A DNA stretch of 64,000 bases from Epiperipatus broadwayi (GCA_028023455.1 JAQFVV010000207.1:1939243-2003242); one strand, 5' to 3'; shown: positions 1 through 11,812, counted from the first letter of the stretch. Program-made: numbers and translations. The notes: a model not told the origin generated them from the letters alone.

Positions 1-154
1 AGGAAATTTGAAATTTAAAGTTTTAGTTCTGAAAACATCTGCACATGGCATTATATTTTGAAAAACAATCAACTTTTTGCTGCCTATTGGTGCATATGCC
101 AGCCAGTCTCTTTTTTCATTGGATGCCCACCAACTCTGGAAATGGTGCTGTAGG

Positions 155-845
155 CATTTCTAAATGACAAAGTCAGAAATCAAACCAGAATGTTCTACAC
201 ATTTATAATTGATTTTGAAGTAGATAAATATATTTATTGTAATTTTTTACATTCATAAATGAGATTTTACATTACTTTATTGAAATATAAAGTTTGATTT
301 GAAAAATTTTAAATTTTACAAGGAAAATATGTGTGGGAAAGTACCAACTGTTCAAGACAAATGGTTGACCACTACTGACTGTAATCATCATATCAGGTGT
401 TTCTAAATGACAAAGTCAGAAATTAAAATAAAATGTTTTATGCTTTCATATTTTGAAGTAAATAAATATATCTATCGTAATTTTTTACATTAATAAATAA
501 GATTTTACATTACTTCAGTGAAATAAAAAGTTTGATTCGAAAAATTTTAAATTTTACAAGAAAAATAAGCATGGGAAAGTGACTGCTGTTCAAGCCAAGT
601 GGTTTACTGCTACTGACTGTAATTTGCATATCAGGCATTACTAAATGACAAAGTCAAAGCTGAAAATAAAATGTTCTATGTGTTTGTAATTAATTTGGAA
701 GTAAATAAATATATCTATAATAATTTTTTACATTCATAAATAAGATTTTACATTACTTTATTGAAATATAAAGTTTGATTTGAAAAATTTAAAATTTTAC
801 AAGAAAAATAAGCACCGGAAAGTGACTGCTCTTCAATAAAAGTGA
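155..845. repeat. Tandem repeat, ~240 bp period, about 2.9 copies
   Basis: The landmark CTAAATGACAAAGTC recurs at about 160, 403 and 641 (spacings 243 and 238). Each time it is followed by the same AT-rich block, which includes TTTTTTACATT and ATAAAGTTTGATT, and then by a GACTGCTGTTC-like segment. I saw no open reading frame and no hammerhead core (CTGANGA followed by GAAA at the right spacing). The copies are diverged, so the array is not young. It may be a satellite fragment or the tail of an unidentified repeat. Confidence 0.8.
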
Positions 846-1782
846 ATTATGTTGTGTACAGGTCAGATGATGTATGTTGGTTTAACACAGTTAAAATACT
901 AGGTGAAAGTACCTTGAGGCCACCCATAATGAGATTAAATCAAGAATACTATGACCTCTGCCCTCTTCACCTATTATCAAGTCTAATTATGAACCAACAA
1001 TATTATCTGACACATGCATAAATTATTTTCTTACCCAGCCCAAGCTTAGCATCAGGGAAAGACAATGGATGAGAATACTTGTGGAAATAACTAAGTTAAA
1101 TGTGCATAAAATATAATATGAAATATATGTTTTGTGTGCCTGGATCATTGGAAAAGTAAAATAAAGGTTAAACTAATAAGAAATTGCAATAACAACAGGA
1201 GAATTAAGCTTTTTAGTTTAAATAATATATTTAATGAATGACATTCTAAAATATTAGAAATGTTTTAACTACCTCCACTAGTCCCCGATTGATTAATGAT
1301 AAAAACTAGACATTAAAGGTGGATAGTAATTACATAAGATTTTTTGCAGTCTAAGTCTATTTCTTCCCAACTTAAATAAAATTAGTAATTCAAATCCCCT
1401 CGATAAAGCACATTTAAAATAAATCTTTCATAAAGCATTTTCTAACTGCTTTGTGCTTAAAAATTATTTTAAAATATTTCAGAAGTCTATAACTAACTAA
1501 GATATAAGTATGGGGCTAAAGGACAGACAAAAAAGGCATTATCGAGGAGATCAAGTAGGCAAACAAAGGAAACTTACTAGTATTTAATTTACAGACATAA
1601 TTGGAATTGGAAAGATTTTGTAAATGAAAATTAATTTTTAACTTACACCACAATAGAATAAGACACATTTACAACATTTTAACAATGAGGAATAGTGAAG
1701 GAAAAAAGGTTAAGTATAAATAGATGATCACACTAAAATTAAATATACATCTAATATTAGTTTAATAAAAAATAGTTACATT
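846..1782. other. AT-rich non-coding stretch, nothing recognised
   Basis: No reading frame of note, RNA gene or repeat boundary was found. There are only scattered short A and T runs. Confidence 0.5.
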
Positions 1783-3630
1783 ATATATATATATATATTG
1801 TAACGATATATAAATATGTCGTTACATTAATTTAAAATAAAATCTTAAAAGTTCGCAAATAAAAGTAAAAAACTAAATGCTAAAATCAAAATGTTTGTTA
1901 AACGTATATACATTCGCAGAGATGCCAAACTTTAAAAATATTTTTTTTTAACAAAACAAATAAGTATTTGAACATACTTTTTTTATAAAAAAAAAGTACA
2001 AGATTTAAAAATAAAAACAGGTATTAATTGATGTAATCTGTAAATGGAAATGATTGTTTATGAATTATCGAAAACCAAGCTAGCCATGGGCTCTTGTATG
2101 ATTAAAATGATCTGATGAAAGATAGATAAGAAAAAAAGAGAAATTAGCTTGACCAATGGAAGCACTAAGCCTTGGCTCGGACCCTAATGAAAGTGATGGA
2201 TTAGTGATGTTTTGTTGATTGAATCTGTGTGGATAATATAAAAAAGGAAATACAGTTTTTTCGGGCAGTTCCAGCATTGTGTGTTTGAGAGGTGGTAGGA
2301 TGCACATACCACACTCTCTATTTAAAAAGAAAAAATGAAAAGACTGTGATACCTTGAACCAGCTATTGCCATCTCCAGAACATTATCTTCGAATGGAGGC
2401 GTCGCGGGAATTAAAAGCAAAAACCTGGACTCTTCTACCGTGAGCTATGAACTTTACAAATTAACAACAACCAAAAAAAGTAATTAAGAACTTTCATCAG
2501 TGATTTTTTTTTTAAAGAATCAGCTAATTTAAATTTTAAAATGAACTCTTATTTGATTTTCAAATTAATAATTGATTGTTTAAATTTATATAGTTAGGTT
2601 TTGCTAAAATCATTTCCATTTTATTATTTTTATTTGTAGTAATATTTATTGTAGAAATTATTAAATGCTTTACATTTAAGTTGGGTATAGACATTGCATA
2701 GATTCATTAGCGGTTGATTTTGTTGTGGTTTTCACATTCGATTAGAATATATGGGTCAACGATATCACTGCAAGCGTCTTACGATGAATGCTAATGGGAT
2801 TTGTATATTCCCTATGCAAGTGACATTTATCAATGACTTTGTATTTTGATCGGTTGTGTTTAATTTGGAATGTTTTTGACCATGGAATCTGTGCAGCTGA
2901 TCTGTACTCAACATTTTAAAGCAAATTTATAAAAATAATCTGTGCAAACGTATTTAAATGTTAAATTTAAGTCGGGCGTGAATGGCTATATTGTTTTGTA
3001 AAGTTATATTAAGGGAGGGTAATCTTAGGTTATTCGTTTAGTGGTTGAATTGGCTCAATGGATTGGATATATTTGTGTAATTAGTAGATGTAGTATGAGG
3101 TCTGCTATGGGCAGGATTATAGATATACGCCACACACCCTCTGTTTGCCTATGGATGGGTTTGTAAGTCGGCAGAAGACCGCAGTCCATTCCTATGGAGT
3201 TTTTTGTTTATTGTTCTACTTGCCAACAGATGTCACATTCCTGTTGGTGGAGAGTCAATGTCTTCTCTATTTCTACTTATTGTTCAGATGTACATTCCTG
3301 TCAGTATAGTATTTTGTGTTGTCATATCATGCTACATTGAATACATGAATGTATCAGATGGATTGGTGCCAGTTTGGTTGCGAAATTTGTTGCCTAAGGT
3401 TAAATCAGGGAAGAATATTTTCTTTTCAAATGCAGATCTATGTAGTCTATTCATACTTGACTATCTAAATAAAATATGAAACTCATTGAAACTTAGTTAA
3501 ATGTAAAATTAAAAGTTAATATAAAAATCTAAAATGTTAAACTTATTCCTCAAAATTTAAATGTTATTTTATATGTGCGTAAATAAATATTTTTATGTGT
3601 TAATTTCTGGCAGTGGCTTTTATTTATTGA

Positions 3631-3642
3631 TATTTAAGATAT
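3631..3642. repeat. Target-site duplication, left copy, of RTE copy A
   Basis: TATTTAAGATAT here is repeated exactly at 6879-6890. The two copies bracket the RTE element, and the uninterrupted repeat copies lack the insertion at the homologous place. The 12 bp length fits target-primed reverse transcription. Confidence 0.9.
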
Positions 3643-3656
3643 CATCATCATCATTA

Positions 3657-5603
3657 TCAACCATTATCAATCCACTGCAGGATGAAGGTCTCTCCAAGTT
3701 TAATCCATCTTCTCCGATCTTTAGCTTCTCTTCTCCACATCACCCCTACACATTTTCTTATTTCATCCATCCATCTTACATGTGGTCTCCTTCTGGGTCT
3801 TTTACAATCTCTTGGAATCCAGTTTAAAATTTCAATTGTCCATCTATTATTATCTCTTCTAGCAATATGTCCAGCCCAACTCCACTTCAATCTTTTAATT
3901 TTTTCAATGAGGTCAGTAACACCTGTTTGTTCTCTTACCCATACATTGCGTTATCGATCTCTTCTTGTTACTCCCAACATACAGCTCTCCATACTTCTTT
4001 GAGTGGTCTGAAGTCTCTGTATTGATCTTCTATTAAGTGTCCAAGTCTCAGATCCATAAGTAAGAACTGGTAAAACACATTTGTTAAAAACCTTTCTTTT
4101 CAAACACATAGGCATATTTCCTTTTAATATCAAGTTATTTCTACCAAAAGCACTCCAACCAAGTTTAATTCTATGATTAATTTCCTCTATTATGTTTCCA
4201 TCTGTATTAATAATCTGACCAAGGTATTTGTAACTCTTAACTTCTTCTAATTCATCATAATCAATCTTTATTTTCATATTTTGAGCAAATCGATTAAACA
4301 TTACTTTAGTCTTTTTAACATTTATCTTTAGTCCTACTTTCCTACTTTCATCTGATAACTCCTGCAACATTTCCTGCAGCTCGGAACCATTATTTGCAAA
4401 AACAACTACATCATCTGCGAAATCTAAATGACTTAAATAATCTCCATTTACTTTCACTCCTTTAGTTTCCCATTTTAATCCACAAAATACTTCTTGCAGC
4501 ACTGCTGTAAAAAGTTTTGGAGATGTGGAGTCACCTTGTCTTACACCTTTCTCAATGTTGACTTTCCCAATATCATTATGTAATCTAATTGTTGCCATTG
4601 CATTTTTATAAATATTCTTTAAAATATGACAATATCCTGGATCTATACCTTGATGATCCAATGCTTTAATCACTGAAGAAATGTTTATAGAATCAAATGC
4701 CTTTTCATAATCTACAAATCCAAAACATAATGACAACTCATATTCATTTGTCCTTTCTATAACTTCTCTCAATACTTGAATATGATCTACTGTACTAAAA
4801 CCACTTTTAAATCCAGCTTGTTCTCTTGGTTGGTGAAAATCCAAGGTTCTCTGTAGACGAGTTGTAATTATCTTGGTAAAAATTTTATATAAAACTGATA
4901 AAAGGCTGATAGGTCTGTAATTTCTAATATCTTCTTTATCACCTTTTTAAAATATTAATATTATTACTGCATTCTTCCAATCATCCGGTACATTTTTATC
5001 ATTTAGACATTTGGTATATAACTTTGCTAATATTTTTTCTGTTTCTTCACCTGCTTCTTTTAATATATCAATTATAATTCCATCATTACCTGGAGCTTTT
5101 CCTTTTTTCATACATTTAATTGCATTTCTCACTTCTTCATTTAAAATTCTGGGAAATTCGGAAGATGTAATAGATATAGGAGGTACTTGTTCTTTATTAC
5201 TATATAATTCTTGATAAAAATCTTCTACCAATTTCATAATGTCATCCCTCTTTTTAGTAATAATTCCATCTTTTTTCCTTATTGCAGATATAAATTTCCT
5301 ACCAATACCAAAATGTTGTTTTACATTCTTAAGACTTTTATTTTCTTCTACAGCTTTTCTTGCTAGTCCACAGTTATACTTTCTTATATCATTTTCAACT
5401 CTTTTCCGCACCATTTTACAAAATTCGAGATATTCAATTCTTTTTAATGCATCATTCTTGCATATCTTCATATTCCTTCTTTTCTTCATAAGTTCTCTAG
5501 TCTCAGTAGAAATTTTATTAGTCAATTGCTGCCTTTTTCTACCAGCTATCTTTGTTGCAGTTTTTAAAAGTGTATCAGTTATTTTCATATTAATTTCATT
5601 CAA
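3657..5603 (-). pseudogene. RTE reverse transcriptase frame with two in-frame stops
   Basis: Three open segments (5603-4947, 4844-3951, 3890-3657) lie in one frame and are separated only by TAA codons near 4946 and 3948. The first has the pre-palm motif KGKAPGNDGI near residues 165-174. After the first stop comes NYRPISLL. The second segment has FVDYEKAFDS, KGVRQGD and the catalytic FADD box (bases 4421-4410, residues 142-145 of that segment). The last segment begins KWSWAGHIARRDNNRW and ends in the basic, Trp-rich tail usual for RTE proteins. With only two nonsense codons and no frameshift across about 1.9 kb, this is among the youngest elements here. It cannot make a full-length enzyme as sequenced. 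Confidence 0.9.
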
Positions 5604-5869
5604 ATCTGAATCATGTTCAAAATCTACTAATACTTGAAACCGATTTGTAAGTTCTAATTTAAATTCATTAGAATGTTTCTGAAGATTAGGAATATCAACT
5701 GTAAATATAGTTTTTCTTAATAATTTTTGTCTCTCTAGTTTTACATTAACATGTATCTTACCCCTTACTAATCGATGATCACTTCCTGTGTTAAATTTAT
5801 TAAGAACATTTACAATCTTGAAATATGTATTTCCTGTTAGTCAAAATATAATCCAATTCTGCTGTACCT

Positions 5870-6430
5870 TCATTTGGATGCTTCCTTCTCTGCAAACTCC
5901 ACAAGTCTATGTCCTCTCTCATTTCTATTACCATAACCAAAATTACCTACAACACTTTCATCTTTCATTTGTTTACCAATTCTAGCATTAAAATCTCCCA
6001 TAACAATTTTAAAATGTTGTTTACTCTGATCAAAAGCCTTTTGTACATCCATATAAAAATCTTCTACTACTTCATCACTGTGAGAACTTGTTGGGTCATA
6101 AACCTGAATTATCTGCATTTGATATCTGCTATTAAGTTGTATAACTAATCTTGCCACTCTGTCTGATACACCATCAATCTCCACAATATTGTTCTTCCAC
6201 TTTTTATTTATAATGAATCCTACTCCACTTGTATTTCCAATATTTGTGCCTTTATAATAGAGCATATGTCCACTTTTTAAATCAATTGTCTCTTCACCTT
6301 TTCTTCTAACTTCACAAAGTCCAATAATATCCCATTTAATATAAGAGAGTTCTTCTTCTAATTCTTGCAATCTTCCTTCACTTGAAAGTGATCTGCAGTT
6401 GTAAGTACCTAAATAAAAAGTCGTCATCAA
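5870..6430 (-). pseudogene. RTE endonuclease domain (APE type), 3' end broken
   Basis: The 186-residue frame starts at an ATG just after the element leader. AP-endonuclease-like motifs are in the expected order. The N-terminal GTYNCRSL carries the metal-site Asn at residue 11. GLCEVRRKG carries the catalytic Glu at residue 40. VMGDFNARIG carries Asp146 and Asn148. In this family the domain nicks target DNA to prime reverse transcription. The C-terminal SDH motif is missing because the frame ends near 5870. The other copies carry an extra ~70-80 bp here, which makes a deletion the likely cause. Confidence 0.9.
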
Positions 6431-6878
6431 ATGGCAGCCTGGGTCCGCCTCCAGGATATTCTTAGCACCCTCCGCCTTTGGCCATCAACCGCTGCCTTGG
6501 TTGGTGACTTTACAGCCTCCTGGGATTAAGGGCCATGCTTTATTTTTGTCTGTCATAATTGTATAATTGGGAAAAATCTTTATCATTTACACAAACTTTC
6601 ATTCTGGCTTATCAGGCACTGAGAAGAAAGACCATGGTGTTTGTTGATCTTAAACTCAGAGGTAAAAAGCCAATAAACTCACCACGCTGGCTAATGCGTG
6701 TTGGTGAGCAGCCCATCCATGTTCGTATACTATATGAATAAACATATAGTAATAACAGCTGCAATGACAAGAACGTATGGAGTGGACATTAGGAATTTGC
6801 CCTGCTCGGTTCCTTTAAGGCCTCCAAGAGGAATCAAAGGGTCTCATTTCAGTTAATAGCAAACTCCTTTCTGCAGCC

Positions 6879-6890
6879 TATTTAAGATAT
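6879..6890. repeat. Target-site duplication, right copy, of RTE copy A
   Basis: TATTTAAGATAT matches 3631-3642 exactly. Confidence 0.9.
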
Positions 6891-7107
6891 AAATTAAGAT
6901 ATAGATTTTTATCTCTGCGTCTTCGCTGAGCTAGTGACTTGGGCTAATGATCGGAATATTTAAATAAAGTGGAATCTTAACAGCACGTATCTGATAAATT
7001 TTTCTAGGCTCAAATGCCTAGATGGCGCTCTGGTAGTTGCAGATATTGTTTTTGCAGTTAGATTCGATCTCCACTTTCATTTCGATCGTTATAATATATA
7101 TATATAT

Positions 7108-7935
7108 AATTAAATGAAACAGATTGAGAAAGGTATTTATCAAAATGTAAAGTAATAAATAGTTCATGAGGAGAGATACGGTTACCATCCTGGTTTCTTG
7201 GTTCAGTTCCCTCGATGTTTGTGGCTTGATATGTCCATAGAGATATTTGTTCAGACAAGAAAATGGAAATACACAGCATTTTTAATGAAAGGTCACACAG
7301 ACACAACACACAGTTCAGGTTTCTATTTTGGGCATGTTACGGCATTTTGATGGTTTTTAGGACCCTGGCGGCAGGCAAAGCTGTTTATCTAACCACCAAT
7401 CATGGTTGCATCTATCAAATTAATATACTTTTTAACTTGTCACATGTTCGAACTTATAACAGTGATTTTGAGAACAAAAATTGAATAAATTCAGGAGCAA
7501 AATCTGCACAAGTTGAATGGGAAAATCTGCCTAATTCAGGAACAATATTTTCAGCATTTAGAAACAAAATCACAGAGAATCACAGCACAGGATCTGCATG
7601 AATAAGCCTAGGAGACCAGAGAGATTTTTAAAAAGTAAAACCTCACCAATCTAGACACAGGATCTGCACGAATCAGCAAAAAAACCAGAGAGAGTCTAGT
7701 TTTTTGTTCTCTTCCTTTTTTATACCTTTCTGTCAGCTAACCTTCTATTGTTTTGCAAATAATTTTATATCTTGATAAGCCCCCCTTGCTTCTTTGTTTC
7801 AAGGTAACTTTTTCTAAAAATAACTTTTCCTTTTTTATTCTAGATTTCTTTATTTAACTTTTGAATTTCTATAAATTAAAAAAGGCCATCTTTAATTTGC
7901 CTTGAATGGGATAACTAATTAAAACATACATTCCT
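7108..7935. other. Non-coding interval with a small imperfect duplication
   Basis: No gene was recognised. Around 7588-7628 and 7660-7700 a segment containing ACAGGATCTGCA, GAATAAGC or GAATCAGC, and ACCAGAGAG appears twice about 72 bp apart. It looks like a local duplication. Confidence 0.5.
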
Positions 7936-7944
7936 CGCAGATTA

Positions 7945-8337
7945 ATGTGTGGAGAGGGCTTCTTCCCACCCGAAGCCTACTCTTTCTATACTAAAACTAA
8001 AAAGTCCCTAATTGATCTGGTTTACTACACCCCAGACCTCCATTTCAACCTTGATGCAGCCTTAACCCCTGTTGCTTTCTCCGATCATATGGCTCTGATC
8101 TTACAACTCACGCCTATCTCAATCCCTACACCTATAGATGGACCTGGAAAAACCATGCGCATGATCACCCAATCAAACATGACCGAAGCGATAGTGTCTG
8201 AGTCATACATCTATTTCCAGAAAATAAAAACCAGCCCTCCTCAGCAGGGAGGGCTGGTTTTCCTTCATCGGAATTCTTCAGTCCATATTAAATCACCACA
8301 CCAGGAAAATCAAAGGACCAAATGGTCTTCTAAATGA
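7945..8337 (+). pseudogene. C-terminal endonuclease fragment of the GC-rich non-LTR element
   Basis: A 130-residue open stretch carries SLIDLVYYTPDL at residues 21-32 and FSDH at 45-48. These match the DxVxxxxxL and SDH signature at the end of AP-type retrotransposon endonucleases. The start codon here is only the first ATG in a truncated frame. From residue ~95 on, the frame reads through a perfect hairpin (8227-8261) that is unlikely to be ancestral coding sequence. Confidence 0.65.
8227..8261. repeat. Perfect 14 bp inverted repeat with 7 nt loop
   Basis: Arms AAAACCAGCCCTCC and GGAGGGCTGGTTTT pair without mismatch around the loop TCAGCAG. The GC-rich stem with A and T ends looks like a bacterial intrinsic terminator, but nothing else here is bacterial. 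Confidence 0.9.
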
Positions 8338-8481
8338 CCTAACAGACATTAATATACAACTTCAAGCATCACAGCAAAATTTCACAAATACAGAAAAAAT
8401 TATCTTCCTTAAAAACCTCTACAAAATCAAGCAAAAATCCCTTGCAGAATATATTTCCATCAGAAGAGCCAAATGCTTCTT

Positions 8482-8506
8482 NNNNNNNNNNNNNNNNNNN
8501 NNNNNN
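8482..8506. other. Assembly gap of 25 N
   Basis: A run of 25 undetermined bases lies inside the GC-rich non-LTR fossil. The fixed length suggests a scaffold placeholder, not a measured gap. Confidence 0.99.
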
Positions 8507-9400
8507 CGAGAGACTACCTCAGATGGGCACTGGGTTACAATAAAAAACAAATCACTCCCACATCCATTTATACTAATGGTACCAATCTCATTGGCTATCC
8601 AATGATGCAGCACATCAGCAAACAATTCTGCCAATTAATGCAAAAAGATGGAGCCCCTCCAGTAAACAGCTGGTTGGATGCTGGAGACCCCAGCGAACAT
8701 GGCATCACAGAAATCCAAATTAAAAAGAAGATATCATCACTCCCTGACAGCATTCATCCTGGCCTTCACGCATCCCAATTTCCTTCTCAAACACCTCAGT
8801 CAATTCACTGTTCCAATTATTAAAAAATGATAGATCACCTAGCTTCCGGCTACAGAAACATAGCGACTTTACCCTGTGGCACTTGTGCCTTTTATTAAAA
8901 AGCAAAACCACTAAACGACATCAACAGTATCCGACCAATATCCAGACCCCCTGCTTATCAAGATTATAGAGTCAGTCATTAAGGACCAAACCAACCTCAA
9001 ATTCTTAGCAATATCTCGCCAAACCAAACGGAAAAAGGGACATCAACTCACATGCTATGTCCAATATAACTGCACTGTTCAATCATATCAGAGTACATCG
9101 TAAATCCAAACCTATTGCCGTCCAACTGGATGTTGCAGCGCTTGATTCAGTACAGATCAACACCCTTCTGGATATTCTGATGGAATACGACTCCGCTGCA
9201 ATTGTTCAGTTATCAGCAATCTGCTCAACAACTTTCCTCTGTGGCACACTCCAGGTTTCGCCTCGTCGACCTCAGGCTCCCTCGGCCCTTTCTTCACCAC
9301 AACCCCTTCTGGTGGATATAGAAAAACCTCCCTGGAAATTCCTTCCTTCTCTCAATAAAGTTCAATGTATTCGCATACATAGATGACATCATGGTTGTGC
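8507..9400 (+). pseudogene. Reverse transcriptase fragments of the GC-rich non-LTR element
   Basis: An open stretch continues from the gap to 8823 (DYLRWALGY and following). Beyond it the signal jumps frames, with a PIS-type finger motif near 8930 and the palm motif AYIDDIMV near 9375-9400. The two acidic residues of the catalytic box survive, but the frames on either side are broken. I assign it by the order of motifs only. Confidence 0.5.
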
Positions 9401-10861
9401 TTCCCACCATTAAAACCTTCCCCATCTCATGAACATCTTAAACAAATACGTGAAACTGGCCTACAAATAATTTAACAAACTTCCATCTGGAAGATAATGC
9501 TGGTAAACAAATCAACTCTCCTTTCTGCTAAACCCAAAGAACCTTGGCTTCCCAACTTCAAACTCCAACTGCAATGGCAAGAATGATTCAAGATGCAACC
9601 TCCAATCACTGAAGCCCACCACTTCCTCTCTGGTATACCTTCATTATATGGAAAGGTTAGCCTCCTCAACTGATCATAATGCCAAAAACTCATTTACTTC
9701 CATTCTTAAAACACTAAACGTTTCAAAAAAATAACCGATTATGCACCAAACTTCTCTGGAGAGGAGGACTGTGCCTTAGCTTGGGTATCCAACACCACGC
9801 GGTTCAATGGATGCTCCACTCAATACAGGCAACATTTTACAAAAACTCACAAATCTACATAACTGATCCCTCCTAGGAACTCCAACATTATGAAAAAATT
9901 ACACCAACTGATCGTCCCCCGCCCTTTCCGTTCATGGATTCTGCTAATAGATCATCTACAACTTTCTAACCCGACGTGTCCTCTAACCTTAACCAAAAAT
10001 CACTTGTGGGAAGCATACAACTAACAACTATAATCAACAACCCTTAAAACCAGCTAAAAAACCAACCAAAGACTCATTACACTTCAAAGATGGAGCCTTG
10101 AACCCAATCCTGGACTTCATCTAAAATTAACTTGGCCTTCCCACAAATGGTCTTTATCACCGAAGAGGTTTACTAGCTGACCCTGGGTTTGGCTCGGAAA
10201 TGAAACCACAGACCATTATACACCGCTGTCCAAGACTAAAATACGAAAGATAATCATAATCAACTTACATAAGATCTAAATGTTCTCACTTGAAAAGCAT
10301 TAATAGTGGAACTTTTCAATAATAGGCCCACTTGCCTTTATTCCATATGGATAGTGAGTGCAAAACTCCATGGAACCCCGCCACAAACATACCATGTTTA
10401 CCAGACTTCAAAATCAAGAAACGTGATCAGCTCCTTGCCTCCAGTAAACTTTGAACACCGGCTCTAAGCCTACCTCCGATTGTCAACTCCCACCTACCCG
10501 TTAGATAGACAATATTAAAAGAAAATAGCGTGTTATAAAAAAAAAAAAACTAATAACAACAGTCTCAGTTCTATATTCTACACAAACCCTTCATTAACCT
10601 AACCACATAAGTGTATAACAACACAACAACATATCTAGCCATGTTAATCAGAACTATAATATTATTGTACATTATTCATTAACATCCATACAAAGAACAC
10701 TTTATTACAATAAAATGTTGAAATGAAAGAAACCTTTAGAAAATGTTGGCAGGCTTATCTTAAAATAAAATCATACACCATATTTTAACAAAATTTAAAA
10801 ATAAAAATATATTATTTCTTTTAACAAAATAACATTTTATTTCAACAGAATTTTGCATTAA

Positions 10862-10864
<3 letters not shown>

Positions 10865-10906
<42 letters not shown>
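10865..10906. repeat. (AT)21 microsatellite
   Basis: An uninterrupted AT run directly abuts the first unit of the hammerhead tandem array. Confidence 0.95.
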
Positions 10907-10909
<3 letters not shown>

Positions 10910-11003
10910 AACAGATGGCATTCTACCAAAAACACCGTCAAGCATAGTTTTCTGTTTACATAAATGTCAGAGTGAGCATTCACTATCTCTAACTTTAATT
11001 CCA

Positions 11004-11047
11004 CTTTCAGATCATGATTTCAAGCTATTTGCTATCATCAGTGAAAG
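11004..11047 (-). ncRNA. Type I hammerhead ribozyme, tandem unit 1 (complete core)
   Basis: Minus-strand order: stem I 5' arm CTTTCA, core CTGATGA, stem II AGC-AAATA-GCT flanked by a U-U mismatch, GAA, stem III ATC-AT-GAT, cleavage base C17, stem I 3' arm TGAAAG. All invariant core bases are present and stem I is six perfect pairs. Predicted cleavage lies between + strand bases 11010 and 11009. The tiny stem III fits retrozyme and PLE hammerheads. The mismatch at the base of stem II, where G-C is usual, may slow the reaction. Confidence 0.8.
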
Positions 11048-11404
11048 ACAGACATAAGAAACTAGATCTAAACACAAACTCTGAGCATTTATGAAACAGT
11101 TTCTATTCAGCTTGCAATCGTGAATCTTTTAGACACATTAATGTCTTCAAACTCAGCATAGCAAGCCACATGGGTCTAATCTCAGTTCAGAATCACCATA
11201 TAGTAGAAGCCTCTGCAATATACATTATTGCAAGAAAGACCTCAAAGGTACATTTATGAAAACCAAAAAAAACACAAGTTAAAAAACTTGCTAACGCTTG
11301 TATTTATGATAACAGATGGCATTCTACCAAAAACACTGTCAAGCGTAGTTTTCTGTTTACATAAACGTCAGAGCGAGCATTCACTATCTCTAACTTTAAT
11401 TCCA

Positions 11405-11448
11405 CTTTCAGATCATGATTTCAAGCTATTTGCTAACGTCAGTGAAAG
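11405..11448 (-). ncRNA. Hammerhead ribozyme, tandem unit 2 (core mutated)
   Basis: The layout matches unit 1, with stem I CTTTCA/TGAAAG, stem II AGC-AAATA-GCT, GAA, ATCATGAT and C17. The core reads CTGACGT, so the invariant A9 is changed to T. This copy is probably slow or inactive. Confidence 0.7.
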
Positions 11449-11812
11449 ACAGAAATAAGAAACTAGATCTAAACACAAACTCTGAGCATTTATGAAACAG
11501 TTTCTATTCAGCTTGCAATCATGAATCTTTTAGACACGTTAATGTCTTCAAACTCAGCATAGCAAGCCAGATAGCTACATGGGTCTGATCTCAGTTCAGC
11601 ATCACCACATAGTAGAAGCCTCTGCAATATACATCATTGCAAGAAAGACCTCAAAGGTACATTTATGAAAAACAAAAAAACACAAGTTAAAAAACTTGCT
11701 AATGCTTGTATTTATGATAACAGATGGCGTTCTACCAAAAACACAGTCAAGAATAATTTTCTGTTTACATACACGTCAGAGCAAGCATTCACTATCTCTA
11801 ACTTTAATTCCA

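Larger units (their letters stand above)
3643..6878 (-). mobile_element. RTE-clade non-LTR retrotransposon, copy A, nearly full length
   Basis: A 3.24 kb element lies on the minus strand, a normal size for RTE elements. It begins at 6878 with a short leader, followed by an AP-type endonuclease frame, a reverse transcriptase frame, and a 3' end in an ATC/GAT trinucleotide tail at 3643-3656, as RTE elements often have. It is flanked by a 12 bp exact duplication. The damage is light. One internal deletion of about 70-80 bp relative to the other copies breaks the frame after the endonuclease. Two in-frame TAA codons, near 4946 and 3948, interrupt an otherwise continuous reverse transcriptase frame (5603 to 3657). 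The same family recurs at 23.9-28.4, 36.0-38.7, 46.9-49.9 and 60.1-63.4 kb. The clade assignment rests on architecture and remembered family character, not on a tree. Confidence 0.9.
1783..7107. repeat. (TA)n-flanked inverted-end repeat, copy A, split by an RTE element
   Basis: This copy aligns with 16265-18233 along its length and with 14775-15762 over its 3' half. Its left end (TA)n-TTGTAACGAT is the inverted counterpart of its right end ATCGTTATAA-(TA)n, so it has short inverted ends fused to TA microsatellites. The RTE insertion at 3643-6878 interrupts it. Removing the insertion and one TSD leaves about 2.08 kb, comparable to 1.97 kb for copy C. Small frames inside it (for example 3204-3479) are not convincingly coding. 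It could be a non-autonomous DNA transposon that inserts at TA or in TA repeats. No transposase is visible. Confidence 0.65.
7940..10549 (+). mobile_element. GC-richer fossil of a second APE-type non-LTR retrotransposon
   Basis: The composition changes abruptly from very AT-rich to visibly GC-richer. Broken frames in element order give the end of an AP-endonuclease (SLIDLVYYTP, then FSDHMAL, about 8005-8090), a linker, a finger-region PIS motif near 8930, a palm motif AYIDDIMV near 9375-9400 in the YxDD position, and a downstream Cys/His-like region around 10150-10230. Many frameshifts and stops interrupt it. An A-run at 10537-10549 is a plausible poly(A) tail. It starts inside the endonuclease, so it is 5' truncated. 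The motif style is not RTE. An L1/Tx1-like or other APE lineage is possible, but I cannot place it. Confidence 0.7.

Noticed and set aside
3561-4002. Plus-strand frames over the RTE copies (also 5239-5637, 26699-27007, 46844-47194)
   Set aside because: These are antisense shadows of the minus-strand RTE coding region and have no family motifs.
6780-6878. HDV-like ribozyme at the 5' end of RTE copy A
   Set aside because: Such ribozymes are known in some non-LTR elements. The start GGCTGCA has a possible partner only about 120 nt away, and I could not build the other helices of the double pseudoknot.
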